From FW021-bin31 sp964647485 (GTDB lineage Bacteria; Bacteroidota; Bacteroidia; Chitinophagales; Chitinophagaceae): a DNA stretch of 64,000 nt. Positions 25,229 through 34,439 of this stretch are shown piece after piece (the first letter of the stretch is position 1; each line of letters starts with the position of its first letter). The notes under the pieces are model-generated. The model was not told the origin of the DNA, searched no databases, and saw nothing but the letters and a program-made list of their open reading frames with translations. The position numbers were made by a program, and so were the translations under genes. The stretch spans positions 124,001 to 188,000 of the forward strand of contig CAZYHV010000001.1 in the NCBI GenBank assembly GCA_964647485.1. Direction: 5' to 3'.

Positions 25229-25801
25229 TCAACCCAAACATAGTAAAGCGACTATAATTAACAAATGAGTCAAGTCGGTCTTCAAAGAAGTAACAGCTCT
25301 TCCTAACTGATTTTGCACTGTTTTCCTAGAAATTTCAAGTTTTTCAGCTATTTGATCCGTACTAAGGTTTTCATCAAAATGATATTGGAATATCCTTCTG
25401 CGTTTTTGGGGGAGTTTCGCTACCAACTCCTTGTATGCAGTCATAAACTCATTTTTAATCAATTGAAAATCTGTATCTTCCTGTTCTTTAATTTTAATCA
25501 GTAATTTTTCAAACGGCAGATATCGATTTTCTTTTTCAAAAAAATTAAGGACCCTGTTTCTTACACTTACTCTTAAATAGCTTCGAAGATTTTTAATATC
25601 CTGTGATTGTCGCCGCGTCCATAGATTAATAAAAATATCTTGTGTAATATCTTTAGCTGCAGCCGGACTTTTTAATCTCCTAAAGGCATCATTATAAACC
25701 AACTCCCAATATTTAACATAAATTTGATTAAAGGCCTTTTCACTATCTTTTCGTAAGGCATTCAATAAGATCTGATCTTCATTAGAGTAGTTTTTTTCCA
25801 T
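25229..25801 (-). CDS. ECF-type RNA polymerase sigma factor (FecI-like)
   Basis: The 190-residue product is a two-domain alternative sigma factor. Region 2 covers about residues 22-90 with AFNQIYVKYWELVYNDAFRR and AKDITQDIFINLWTRRQ, which binds core polymerase and the -10 element. Region 4 covers about 125-175, with KLPQKRRRIFQYHFDENLST and the helix-turn-helix STDQIAEKLEISRKTVQNQL. The C-terminus ends in a short hydrophobic tail (LLIIVALLCLG) that is often seen in Bacteroidota sigma factors of this type. With fecR and susC it forms a Fec-type surface-signalling set. Confidence 0.92.
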   Translation of the reverse strand: MEKNYSNEDQILLNALRKDSEKAFNQIYVKYWELVYNDAFRRLKSPAAAKDITQDIFINLWTRRQSQDIKNLRSYLRVSVRNRVLNFFEKENRYLPFEKLLIKIKEQEDTDFQLIKNEFMTAYKELVAKLPQKRRRIFQYHFDENLSTDQIAEKLEISRKTVQNQLGRAVTSLKTDLTHLLIIVALLCLG

Positions 25802-25854
25802 AAGAAAATTTGTTAATTAGAAATGTGAAATCTAAGTTAACAATAAAACATCAA

Positions 25855-26265
25855 TTATCCAAAATAAGGCCTTAGTCTCTCTTTTAGAATATTAGGAACT
25901 GCAATAGATTTTTGAGTCATTGCATCAACAAAAGCGAGGGTAACAAAACCTGAATTCAATAGCTTTCCCCCCTCATTATATAATTCGGTATAAAAAGTTA
26001 TTTTACGTCCTTCCGGAAGTGTTCTCAAGCTGGTTTTTACAGTAACCACATCATCATAACGAGCAGGACGAAGATAGCGGCTTCGAAATTCTACCACCGG
26101 CATGATAATCCCCTGCTCTTCTAACGCCTTATAGGTCAATCCCACAGTCCGAATCAAATCGGTTCTACCAACTTCATAATACAAGGCATAATTCCCATAA
26201 TAGAGATATCCCATGGTATCTGTTTCTCCATATCTTACTCTTATTTCTACGGTAGAACTATACAT
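25855..26265 (-). CDS. YbgC/FadM-type acyl-CoA thioesterase (hotdog fold)
   Basis: The 136-residue protein has a hotdog-fold 4HBT pattern, with RVRYGETDTMGYLYYGNYAL near the N-terminus. The aspartate in this block (ETDTMGYLYYGNY) corresponds to the catalytic acid of the 4-hydroxybenzoyl-CoA thioesterase family. Later blocks MPVVEFRSRYLRPARYDDVV and ITFYTELYNEGGKLLNSGFV fit the same family. It should hydrolyse an acyl-CoA in the cytoplasm; the chain preference cannot be told. The gene stands alone, with the TPR gene divergent from it. Confidence 0.88.
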   Translation of the reverse strand: MYSSTVEIRVRYGETDTMGYLYYGNYALYYEVGRTDLIRTVGLTYKALEEQGIIMPVVEFRSRYLRPARYDDVVTVKTSLRTLPEGRKITFYTELYNEGGKLLNSGFVTLAFVDAMTQKSIAVPNILKERLRPYFG

Positions 26266-26556
26266 TTTTTTATTGTTTTCTGAGGAGCTTTATCATAAAG
26301 ATAATTCCATTTTTTTAACTAAACCAATGAAGTTTCCTATTTTTACATAATTGGCACAAATTTGGGATGAGTGAATCATCATAAAAGTAATAATCTACTA
26401 TCTTTGTCCAAGACAGTAAAAGAAATTTTATACAATAAACCTAATAGGATAAAAATAATGAGGTATACAAATGGCAATAATTATTTTTACCTTCAAAGTT
26501 TAGCATTACCTTCCGGCAAGGGAAGGCCGACAATAAAAAAATATAACGACAAACAG

Positions 26557-29500
26557 ATGAATACAATCCACTTAAAAAATACCCCTTCTTTATTTTTTCG
26601 ATTCTTGTCTATCTTTTCCATCGTCTTCCTGTTATATCTGCCGAGTTCTGCGCAAGAAAACATTATTCAGCAGGATCCGCACCAGTTACTAAAAGAGGCC
26701 AACCATCTCTATAAGAAAGGTCTTTTTGCTGACGCACAACCCCTGTATGAAAAGTATATTCACCATTATTCCACCCGAAATCAGGTTCCCAATAATCAGC
26801 TCAACTCTGAAAATGCAAACTTTCATTATTTGGTTTGTGCGATCAACCTGGATCAACCACATGCTATTTCTCATGCAGAAAAATATATAAAAAACGCGAT
26901 AAGTTTGTCCAATAAACAAAAAATGAGTTTTGAACTGGGACACTACTATTTTAAGAAAAAAAATTATAGAAAAGCCGTATCATATTTCGAACAAACGGGA
27001 GTCAATAATTTCTCTAATGAAGAGATTGCTAAGAAGAAATTTGAACAAGGTTATGCTTATTTTAACCTGCAAGAATTCGATAAAGCTCTTCCTCTTTTTA
27101 ACGCAGTAAAAAACATCCACAATAAATACTATGTCCAGGCCAATTATTATACCGGCTATATCTCGTTGATACAAAAAAAATATTCCAATGCATTGCGATC
27201 CTTTAAAAAGATCGCTAAAGAGCCTAAATATAAAAAAGTGGTTCCTTATTACATTGCAGAAATCTATTACTACCAAGACAAGTACGATCAATTATTATCC
27301 TATGCTGCTCCTTATCTGGAAAAGGGGAATCTTTACTATAATGAACAACTAAAACACCTGGTAGGACAGACCTATTTTGAACAGAAAGAATATAAAAAAG
27401 CACTCCCTTATTTAAAGGAATATGAACAACAAGCAAAGACACTAAAGAAAGAAGACGTTTATGAATTAGCCTATAGTTATTACAAAACAGGACAATTAGA
27501 ACAGGCTATTGCCGGATTTAAACAATTAAGTGGTGGAACAGACTCTCTGGCACAAAATTCCATGTATATATTGGGAGATTGTTATCTCAAAACCGGTCAA
27601 AAATCGGAAGCCAGACAAGCTTTTGCTTTTGGTGCACGTTCTTCCTATAATCCAAAACAACAAGAAATTTCAAAATTTAATTATGGAAAATTATCTTTTG
27701 AATTAGGATATCAGGATGCCGCATTAAAAACTTTGAAGGCCTTCATAAAAGACTATCCCCAATCAGAATATAACCAAGAATCAAGAGAAATTCTTGCACA
27801 ATTATTTGCAAATACAGCAGACTACAAGGATGCTTTATCGGTCATAAATAACCTACCCAAGAATGAAAAAAGTATTCAGAAAGCTTATCAACGGATTACT
27901 TTTGGTCGCGCCATGCAATTAATTAATGATGGACAAATGGAAAAGGCTAATCAACTGCTGGATCAATCTTTACAATACAATATCGATCATAAATACGTTG
28001 CTCTTTCCCACTTCTGGAAAGGAGAAATCGCCCTACGACAAAAGCAATACACTCAGGCTGTTCCCCATCTAAAAAAATACCTCTCTACAGAAAACGATAC
28101 GCATCCGGCCTTAGGAGAAGCGAATATACAGACCGCACACTATAACCTGGGATACAGCTACCTAGAAAAAGGACTTTATCAAAAGGCCATTCCCGAATTA
28201 CAAAAAGCACAGCATGTATTTGGAACAAAAGGTCAATCTATCGCAAACGATGCCCAATTAAGAGAAGCCGATGCCTACTATATGCTTAAAGATTACAGCA
28301 AGGCAAACGAGTTATATAGCCAAGTCGCTAAAGCAGGAGGAGCCGGTAGCGACTATGCCTTATACCAAAGAGGAATCATTGCCGGAATAGCCGGTAATAG
28401 CCAACAAAAGCTCCATCTCCTTAGTCAGGTTTCTTCCAATCATCCTCAATCTAATTACAATCAAGAAGCCAACTATCAGATGGGATTAACCTACCTAGAT
28501 GAAGGAAAATACAGAGAAGCCATCTCTTCTTTCAAGAAGGTTGTTGGTAATAAGGGGAATCCGAACATTCCAAAAGCTTCTCTAAAACTGGCTCAGGCGT
28601 ATTCTCAAATGGGGAACAACAATCAAGCGATCAAACAATATAAAGAGCTCATTCAGGATTACCCTAGTACAACACAGGCTCAGGAAGCAATGGTCAGTCT
28701 TAAAAACAGTTATATCAATGAAGGAAATCCTCAAGGTTACTTTACTTATTTAAAATCAATAGGTCGTTCTCTCGATGCTTCTGAAGAGGATTCCCTCACC
28801 TATGCTACTGCAGAATCCAGTTTTGCCAATGAAAATTATGGAAAAGCTATTCAACAATTCACGACCTACTTATCTCAGTATCCTCAAGGTTACTTTAAGA
28901 CCAAGGCTCATTATTATAGAGGGGAAAGTGCCTTTAAAGAAAAAAAATATGATCAAGCATTAACCGACTATGAATATGTCATTCAGGAACAAGCCAATAT
29001 GTTCTTGGAGCATTCAGCCTACCAGGCCGCCGATATCAACTTTAATAAGAAGAAAGATTATGCAGCAGCCTTAAATGATTATCAACAACTTAAGACTTCT
29101 GCAACGAATAAAAAGAATAACCTGACTGCCTTACGCGGAATCTTAAGAAGTTATTATGAATTGCAAAAATGGGATCAAGTAGAATCTGCTGCACACGCTT
29201 TACTTGGATTGGATGATCTGAGTACAGGAGATCAAATCGTTAGCCATTTTTATCTCGGTCGAGCAGCTCAGGAACAGGAAGATTGCAATACCGCTATTTC
29301 AGAATTCCAAAAAGTGGCTGAATTGACAAGTTCTGAATTAGGAGCAGCATCCAGATACTATATTGCCGTATGTACCTTCCGGGAGAACCAGCTTTCAGAG
29401 GCAGAGAAAGCCGCCTTCTCCGTTATAAAAAAGACACCTTCTTATGACCTTTGGGTGGCCAAAGCCTATGTGTTGTTAGGAAAAATCTTCTGGAAAGAAA

Positions 29501-29658
29501 AAGATTACTTCAATGCCAAAGCTACACTACAGAGCATCATAGACCATTCTGACATGGAAGAAATCGTAAATGAAGCTAAATCGCTGTTGGAAAAGGTGAA
29601 AGCAGATGAACAAGCACATTCTAAAATAAAAGATTCGAGCTCCACGCCAAACAACTAA
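26557..29658 (+). CDS. Large TPR-repeat envelope protein
   Basis: With the start at ATG 26557 the product has 1033 residues and begins with a signal peptide (FRFLSIFSIVFLLYLPSSAQ). An upstream in-frame ATG at 26371 would add 62 residues and hide the signal peptide, so I reject it. Almost the whole mature protein is made of tetratricopeptide repeats, for example AVSYFEQTGVNNFSNEEIAK and YQKAIPELQKAQHVFG, about 20 or more in all. Such proteins act as periplasmic or outer-membrane scaffolds. It is followed, with a 41-base gap, by an outer-membrane barrel gene and then a HU/SPOR gene. This trio recurs in Bacteroidota as I recall, but its function is not established. Confidence 0.85.
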   Translation: MNTIHLKNTPSLFFRFLSIFSIVFLLYLPSSAQENIIQQDPHQLLKEANHLYKKGLFADAQPLYEKYIHHYSTRNQVPNNQLNSENANFHYLVCAINLDQPHAISHAEKYIKNAISLSNKQKMSFELGHYYFKKKNYRKAVSYFEQTGVNNFSNEEIAKKKFEQGYAYFNLQEFDKALPLFNAVKNIHNKYYVQANYYTGYISLIQKKYSNALRSFKKIAKEPKYKKVVPYYIAEIYYYQDKYDQLLSYAAPYLEKGNLYYNEQLKHLVGQTYFEQKEYKKALPYLKEYEQQAKTLKKEDVYELAYSYYKTGQLEQAIAGFKQLSGGTDSLAQNSMYILGDCYLKTGQKSEARQAFAFGARSSYNPKQQEISKFNYGKLSFELGYQDAALKTLKAFIKDYPQSEYNQESREILAQLFANTADYKDALSVINNLPKNEKSIQKAYQRITFGRAMQLINDGQMEKANQLLDQSLQYNIDHKYVALSHFWKGEIALRQKQYTQAVPHLKKYLSTENDTHPALGEANIQTAHYNLGYSYLEKGLYQKAIPELQKAQHVFGTKGQSIANDAQLREADAYYMLKDYSKANELYSQVAKAGGAGSDYALYQRGIIAGIAGNSQQKLHLLSQVSSNHPQSNYNQEANYQMGLTYLDEGKYREAISSFKKVVGNKGNPNIPKASLKLAQAYSQMGNNNQAIKQYKELIQDYPSTTQAQEAMVSLKNSYINEGNPQGYFTYLKSIGRSLDASEEDSLTYATAESSFANENYGKAIQQFTTYLSQYPQGYFKTKAHYYRGESAFKEKKYDQALTDYEYVIQEQANMFLEHSAYQAADINFNKKKDYAAALNDYQQLKTSATNKKNNLTALRGILRSYYELQKWDQVESAAHALLGLDDLSTGDQIVSHFYLGRAAQEQEDCNTAISEFQKVAELTSSELGAASRYYIAVCTFRENQLSEAEKAAFSVIKKTPSYDLWVAKAYVLLGKIFWKEKDYFNAKATLQSIIDHSDMEEIVNEAKSLLEKVKADEQAHSKIKDSSSTPNN

Positions 29659-29699
29659 ATTGATTATTGTTCAGTTAAAAAAAAAGATATAAAATAAAT

Positions 29700-31337
29700 A
29701 TGATGTCCAAAAGGTTCTCTTTATATATCAGTCTTTCTCTCTTTTTGATTTTAGGGATAGATACCGTTCACGCACAGAATAAAGACGACAGTCTGTCACA
29801 ACAAACGATAGACATTTATAATGTGTATCAACCTAAATTGCCGGCGGCAGCCAAAATCAATTTAAATGCAGATGTACCGGACGTTCAACAAGAACACTCT
29901 AATATGGTATATTCTATTCCTTCCCAAAATCTAGACTTTTCATATCGGTCGGTCGCTTTACGTCCATTAGCAATGGGAATAGATACAACCTATCACACCC
30001 TTTATAACAATTATATCAAAGCCGGCTTCGGTAATTTGAGTACTCCCCTCATCCAGGCAGGATTTAGTAATGGAGATCAACTTCCTTATCAAATAGGTCT
30101 CAATTTTAATTATCTTTCCTCGAAGGGAAAAATAAAAGACCAGCAATTTAGTAAGTTGGATTTACTTTTACATGGAAAATATTATACTCCTTCCAATGTA
30201 TTTTATGCAAAAGTAGGTTTTGACCGAAAAGGATTACGGTATTACGGATATGATCATGATAATCCCCCCAAGACAAGAGACAGTATCAAGCAGGCCTATA
30301 ATATCATCTCTTTTCAATTAGGGGGAGAAAATATCAAATCTAATCGCTTGGGTATTGATTACCAACCTAAAATAGGAGTAACCTCTCTCTTCGATAGATA
30401 CAGTAGAAAAGAGACTTCTTTCTCTTTAGATCTTCCTGCACAAAAATCTATAGGCAATAACATGACTATAGGAGCCGCTTTTCGGGCAGATCTTTCGAGG
30501 TATAAAGACAATGACAGCTCTTTTTCTAACAATATCGTTGCCATCGCTCCTACTTTTAATATTTCTAACCCTAAGTTTAAACTTACTGTGGGAGTTACGC
30601 CCACCTGGTCTCAAGGGTCATTCTATCTGTTTCCAAATATTGTAAACGAGACCAACCTTCTCAATGATAATATTATTCTTAGCAGTGGTTGGATTACTCA
30701 CTTCGACAAAAACTCCTATCAGAATATCATCGCTGAAAATCCTTTTATCGGTAGCTTCAGAAATCTGCTCAATACACGTATAGCAGAGAGATATACCGGA
30801 ATAAAAGGAGCCATAAACAGTCATTTCAGTTACAATGTAAAAATAGCCTCCGTCGATTTCTACGACCGTCCTTTATATCTGGTAAATCCGGCAAAAAATA
30901 ATCGCTTTCAAATCGTTAATGAGGAAGACTTAAAGAGCTTCGAATTCCATGCTGAGCTTGGCTATGCTTTAGGAAAGAAATTCAATGCCCAATTGAGCGG
31001 TACCTGGTATAACTTTTATGATCAGGATACCGAGGAAAAGCCATGGGGCTTAAGACCCTTTGAATCTAATTTATCTTTACAGTATCATGCCCTAGATAAA
31101 TTAGACCTCAGCGCGGATTTATATGCCTTAAGTGGAAGTTGGTATCAAACAACTACCGGAGGATCGGAAAAAACAGATGGCGCTTTTGATATCAATTTGG
31201 GAGGAAATTATAATATCACCAAACAATTCAGTATCTGGTTAAAGATGAACAATCTCCTCAATAATCATTATCAACGCTGGAATCAATATCCATCCATGGG
31301 CTTTAATATTATTGGTGGTTTAATGATTGCTTTTTAA
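29700..31337 (+). CDS. Outer-membrane beta-barrel protein (TonB-receptor-like, no plug)
   Basis: The 545-residue product has a signal peptide (cleavage probably after VHAQ) and then a series of amphipathic strands with alternating aromatic residues, ending in NIIGGLMIAF with a terminal phenylalanine as expected for barrel insertion. The last part (QFSIWLKMNNLLNNHYQRWN) resembles the last strands of TonB-dependent receptors, but there is no plug domain and no TonB box that I can see. It lies between the TPR gene and the HU/SPOR gene, so all three are probably one operon. A role as a membrane anchor or partner of the TPR protein is plausible. Confidence 0.75.
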   Translation: MMSKRFSLYISLSLFLILGIDTVHAQNKDDSLSQQTIDIYNVYQPKLPAAAKINLNADVPDVQQEHSNMVYSIPSQNLDFSYRSVALRPLAMGIDTTYHTLYNNYIKAGFGNLSTPLIQAGFSNGDQLPYQIGLNFNYLSSKGKIKDQQFSKLDLLLHGKYYTPSNVFYAKVGFDRKGLRYYGYDHDNPPKTRDSIKQAYNIISFQLGGENIKSNRLGIDYQPKIGVTSLFDRYSRKETSFSLDLPAQKSIGNNMTIGAAFRADLSRYKDNDSSFSNNIVAIAPTFNISNPKFKLTVGVTPTWSQGSFYLFPNIVNETNLLNDNIILSSGWITHFDKNSYQNIIAENPFIGSFRNLLNTRIAERYTGIKGAINSHFSYNVKIASVDFYDRPLYLVNPAKNNRFQIVNEEDLKSFEFHAELGYALGKKFNAQLSGTWYNFYDQDTEEKPWGLRPFESNLSLQYHALDKLDLSADLYALSGSWYQTTTGGSEKTDGAFDINLGGNYNITKQFSIWLKMNNLLNNHYQRWNQYPSMGFNIIGGLMIAF

Positions 31338-31367
31338 AGACCTTACCATTAGAAATTTTCATTATAA

Positions 31368-32309
31368 ATGGCTAGTTCAATTGATATAGAAAAGACACTG
31401 AAGCTTATTGCCAACATCCTGACAAAGGGAGAATCCTGTTTTCTGCCCGGAATAGGATTATTAAAGGCTCAGTATCATCCTGCAGTAGAAAAAGAGCATC
31501 AAATCATCCCTCCTTTCACCAGTTTCTCTGTCGAGGAAGACAACAGAGCAGATGCTTTTCATATCATCGAAGAAATAAAAGAAGAATTCGAAGTCAACAA
31601 TGATCGAGCAAAATCTATCTGGAACGAAACTCAAACTCATCTAAAATCCAAATTAGAAACAGGAAATAAAATCCAAATTCCGGGAGTAGGTTATTTAGAA
31701 CAAAAGGGAGAGAGTACGCTTAATTTCATTACATCGTCTTCCTCCTTTTTTCAACCCATAGAAAATCCCAAAGAACATCTGGAAAACCCCGAATATGATA
31801 TTGATCCGTTTCCAAAAGAGGAAAAGGACTACAAAAAACGAAAATTATTATATACCTTACTCATCTTTGTAGGGGTAATTATCGTCGCCGGATTTTTCTA
31901 TATTTATTATGGGACAGATCTCCTTGTCCAACACGTTCAGAATACCGGGGAGCATACCTCCACAGAAGATAATACCGCTTCCTCCTCTGCATCTACCTCT
32001 CTTTCAAAGGATTCTGTACAACAACAAGCACCTCGCAAAACCAATGATTCTCTTCATTTTGCCATTATTTACAGGAAAACCACTTCCAAAGTCAAAGCTA
32101 TAAAAGATTGTAAACAAAAGACCAAATGGGGATATCAAGTAGCAGTATATACAAAAGATTCCAGTTCCTTTTTAGTAGGTTATCCTTATTATTCTTTACC
32201 CAAAGATACTACGGAGAAAATTCAAGAGAAACATGATATTTATGGGGTGAAAACTTGGGCTATTTTTCCTGAAAAACAAGGATATCATAAAATTCCCATC
32301 CAACCTTAG
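31368..32309 (+). CDS. HU-domain and SPOR-like envelope protein
   Basis: The 313-residue protein has three parts. The N-terminal 130 residues resemble the tandem HU/CCDC81-like domains of Bacteroidota (DIEKTLKLIANILTKGESCF and LKSKLETGNKIQIPGVGYLE). A membrane helix at about 165-185 (LLYTLLIFVGVIIVAGFFYI) follows, then a Ser/Thr-rich linker. The C-terminal 70 residues (KWGYQVAVYTKDSSSFLVGY) look like a small peptidoglycan-binding SPOR-type domain. This layout links a cytoplasmic DNA-binding-like fold to the cell wall. The stop codon TAG at 32307-32309 overlaps the left end of the inverted-repeat element (32308-32656), so the gene's original C-terminus may have been slightly altered. Confidence 0.75.
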   Translation: MASSIDIEKTLKLIANILTKGESCFLPGIGLLKAQYHPAVEKEHQIIPPFTSFSVEEDNRADAFHIIEEIKEEFEVNNDRAKSIWNETQTHLKSKLETGNKIQIPGVGYLEQKGESTLNFITSSSSFFQPIENPKEHLENPEYDIDPFPKEEKDYKKRKLLYTLLIFVGVIIVAGFFYIYYGTDLLVQHVQNTGEHTSTEDNTASSSASTSLSKDSVQQQAPRKTNDSLHFAIIYRKTTSKVKAIKDCKQKTKWGYQVAVYTKDSSSFLVGYPYYSLPKDTTEKIQEKHDIYGVKTWAIFPEKQGYHKIPIQP

Positions 32310-32656
32310 CCCGCTTTATTCATGGGATTAGCTTTTTTTGTAGCTACAGGTTACATTGAGTACCCTCGAAACGCATCGAACTCTGCCGCTGTAGTAGCCT
32401 ACTGCAAAGAGTTTGTAACACAGGGGTTATTGAGGTAAGCCAAAATATAGATGCAAAAAGATAATTCCAAACCATTCCTCATATTTGGGGAATGGCTAAA
32501 ATGCAGATAATTACACAGGTAATTGATTAAAAAGCATTTACACGACCGTCTCCAAAAAGTGATGAATAATGCGGGTTAGACGAATATTAATCAGCCCGCT
32601 TTATTCTCCTTTCTTGACAAAATGATTTTTCATTCCTTTTGAATAAAGCGGGCTGA
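32308..32656. mobile_element. Structured 349-bp element with terminal inverted repeats (MITE-like)
   Basis: The gap between the HU/SPOR gene and metZ contains no gene. AGCCCGCTTTATTC stands at its left end (32308-32321) and its exact reverse complement GAATAAAGCGGGCT at its right end (32641-32654, extended to GA at 32656). A further copy in the left orientation, TCAGCCCGCTTTATTC, lies at 32591-32606 and pairs perfectly over 16 bases with the right end. Inside lie a 10-bp palindrome TGTAGCTACA (32339-32348), a hairpin CCATTCC/GGAATGG (32472-32495) and a hairpin AATTAC/GTAATT (32509-32524). The pattern fits a small non-autonomous mobile element or a structured RNA, and it may also terminate transcription from both convergent genes. 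Confidence 0.45.
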
Positions 32657-32658
32657 AA

Positions 32659-33831
32659 TTATTCTAATGCTTGTTCAATATCTTCAATGATATCATCAAT
32701 ATGCTCCAACCCCACAGAAATCCTTATCAATCCGGGGGTAATTCCCGTTTCTAATCTTTCTTCTTCTGTTAACTTAGCATGTGTTGTAGATGCAGGATGG
32801 CTAGCTATAGAGCGAACATCTCCTAAATTAGCCGTCATAGACAACATTTTTAGCCTATCCAGGAAGTGTCTTCCCGCCTCAATTCCTCCTTTCACTTCAA
32901 AACAAACTACACCTCCCCCCAGAGACATTTGTTTTTTAGCTAACTCATATTGCGGATGAGACTTTAAAAAAGGATATTTTACATAGGCAATCTTCGGATG
33001 ATCAGAAAGCCGTTCTGCAAGCTGTAAAGCATTCTTTGAATGCTTCTCAATTCTAACAGACAAGGTTTCCAATCCCTTGCTCAAAATCCAGGCATTAAAT
33101 GCAGACAGAGAGGGACCAGTGTTCCTACAAAACAAATAGATATCATCAATATACTTCTGATCTCCGCAAATAACTCCACCAAGCGTGCGGCCTTGACCAT
33201 CAATCCACTTTGTAGCAGAATGCACGATGAGATGGGCTCCAAATTCTTTGGGTTTTTGTAAAATAGGAGTAGCAAAAGTATTATCGACTATAAATATTAA
33301 ATCGTGTGCCTTCGCAAATTGATTCAGATAGTCTAAATCTACCAAATTCAACCCGGGATTTGAGGGGGTTTCTACATACAAAATCTTGCTTTCAGGGCGA
33401 ACCAGATGTTCAAGCTCCTCCGGATGACGCATATCAAAATAAGAATGCGAGATTCCCCACTTAGGCAGAAATTTAGTCAGCATAGAATGAGTAGAACCAA
33501 AAATAGCACGTCCGGATAAAAGGTGATCTCCTGCACTCAACAGACTCATAAAAGAAGCAAAGTTAGCGCTCATGCCTGAAGCCGTTGCCATGGCAGCTTC
33601 TGTACCTTCTAAAATTTTCATTCGTTCTTGAAATTCCGTTACAGAAGGATTAATAAAACGGCTATAAATATTGGCCTGCTGCTCCCCTGCAAAAACAGCT
33701 CTCATCTCCTCAGCACTTTGGTAAGTAAAGCTGGAAGTCAAATACAAAGGGGATACATGTTCCATAGCATCAGACTGAGGTGTTCGGGTACGAATAACCT
33801 CCGAATCACTATGAAGTTTTTTAGGACTCAT
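32659..33831 (-). CDS. metZ: Cys/Met metabolism PLP enzyme, O-acylhomoserine sulfhydrylase (MetZ-like)
   Basis: This 390-residue enzyme of the trans-sulfuration family makes homocysteine from an O-acylhomoserine and sulfide, with pyridoxal phosphate as cofactor. The cofactor lysine is K208 in HSATKWIDGQGR. Other family blocks are YSRFINPSVTEFQERMKILE, ETPSNPGLNLVDL and TTHAKLTEEERLETGITPGL. The sequence most resembles O-succinylhomoserine sulfhydrylases, but the adjacent metX looks like a homoserine O-acetyltransferase, so the true donor may be O-acetylhomoserine. Both genes are divergent around the OsmC gene. A -7 box lies at 33872-33879. Confidence 0.88.
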   Translation of the reverse strand: MSPKKLHSDSEVIRTRTPQSDAMEHVSPLYLTSSFTYQSAEEMRAVFAGEQQANIYSRFINPSVTEFQERMKILEGTEAAMATASGMSANFASFMSLLSAGDHLLSGRAIFGSTHSMLTKFLPKWGISHSYFDMRHPEELEHLVRPESKILYVETPSNPGLNLVDLDYLNQFAKAHDLIFIVDNTFATPILQKPKEFGAHLIVHSATKWIDGQGRTLGGVICGDQKYIDDIYLFCRNTGPSLSAFNAWILSKGLETLSVRIEKHSKNALQLAERLSDHPKIAYVKYPFLKSHPQYELAKKQMSLGGGVVCFEVKGGIEAGRHFLDRLKMLSMTANLGDVRSIASHPASTTHAKLTEEERLETGITPGLIRISVGLEHIDDIIEDIEQALE

Positions 33832-33871
33832 CTATACAATTAAATAATTTAACGAAATGATTTTAACCATA

Positions 33872-33879
33872 CAAAGGTA
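33872..33879 (-). promoter_or_regulatory. Bacteroidota-type -7 box for metZ
   Basis: The minus strand reads TACCTTTG (TAnnTTTG), 41 bases before the metZ start. I saw no SAM or cobalamin riboswitch in the 100 bases between metZ and the OsmC gene. Confidence 0.5.
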
Positions 33880-33932
33880 CAATTGATTTCCCACTATCCC
33901 CTTTTCCCGAAGGTAAATATTGAACCTAAAAA

Positions 33933-34349
33933 TTATTGGATACGAGCTTCCCAGGAGAGAGCCGTTCCACCTTTTCTCAAAGTTTCTGCAACAGAACAAT
34001 ACTTTTCCATAGAAAGATCAACCGCCTTGTTGGCTTTCTTTTTATCTATTTCTCCACTAAGTTCAAAAACCACATGCACCTTACTCCATAAAGCCGGTTC
34101 CTTTCCTTCTTCTCTTTCCGCCTCTAATTCGATGGAAAGATCTTCTACCTTCTGTCGTTGTTTTTTTAAAATCATCACGACATCAATGGCAGCACATCCT
34201 CCCATTCCCATAATCAGCATGCTCATCGGGCGAGCTCCATTGTTGTGTCCGCCTACCTTTTCAGAAGCGTCCATATAAACCTCATGTCCTTTTTCATCCG
34301 TTGCTTTCATGTTAAAAGCATCATCCACTCGTTGTAATTTAATCTTCAT
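33933..34349 (-). CDS. OsmC family peroxiredoxin-like protein
   Basis: The 138-residue protein has the two conserved cysteines of OsmC/Ohr proteins: C52 in MGMGGCAAIDVVMILKK and C118 in MEKYCSVAETL. These cysteines reduce organic or other peroxides through a disulfide cycle, in the cytoplasm. The N-terminal sheet (VDDAFNMKATDEKGHEVYMD) and the helix after C52 fit the family. The gene lies between metZ and the divergent metX. It may be linked to sulfur metabolism by location only; no direct sulfur role is shown. Confidence 0.88.
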   Translation of the reverse strand: MKIKLQRVDDAFNMKATDEKGHEVYMDASEKVGGHNNGARPMSMLIMGMGGCAAIDVVMILKKQRQKVEDLSIELEAEREEGKEPALWSKVHVVFELSGEIDKKKANKAVDLSMEKYCSVAETLRKGGTALSWEARIQ

Positions 34350-34396
34350 AATTTAAAGTATTTCAATTTTATTTTAAATAACCCTAAACAAAACCT

Positions 34397-34404
34397 TAAT
34401 TTTG
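34397..34404 (+). promoter_or_regulatory. Bacteroidota-type -7 box for metX
   Basis: TAATTTTG (TAnnTTTG) lies 36 bases before the metX start codon. No riboswitch fold is apparent in the short leader. Confidence 0.45.
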
Positions 34405-34439
34405 CGCTCAATTAATTTTGAACTGCAATATACAATAAC

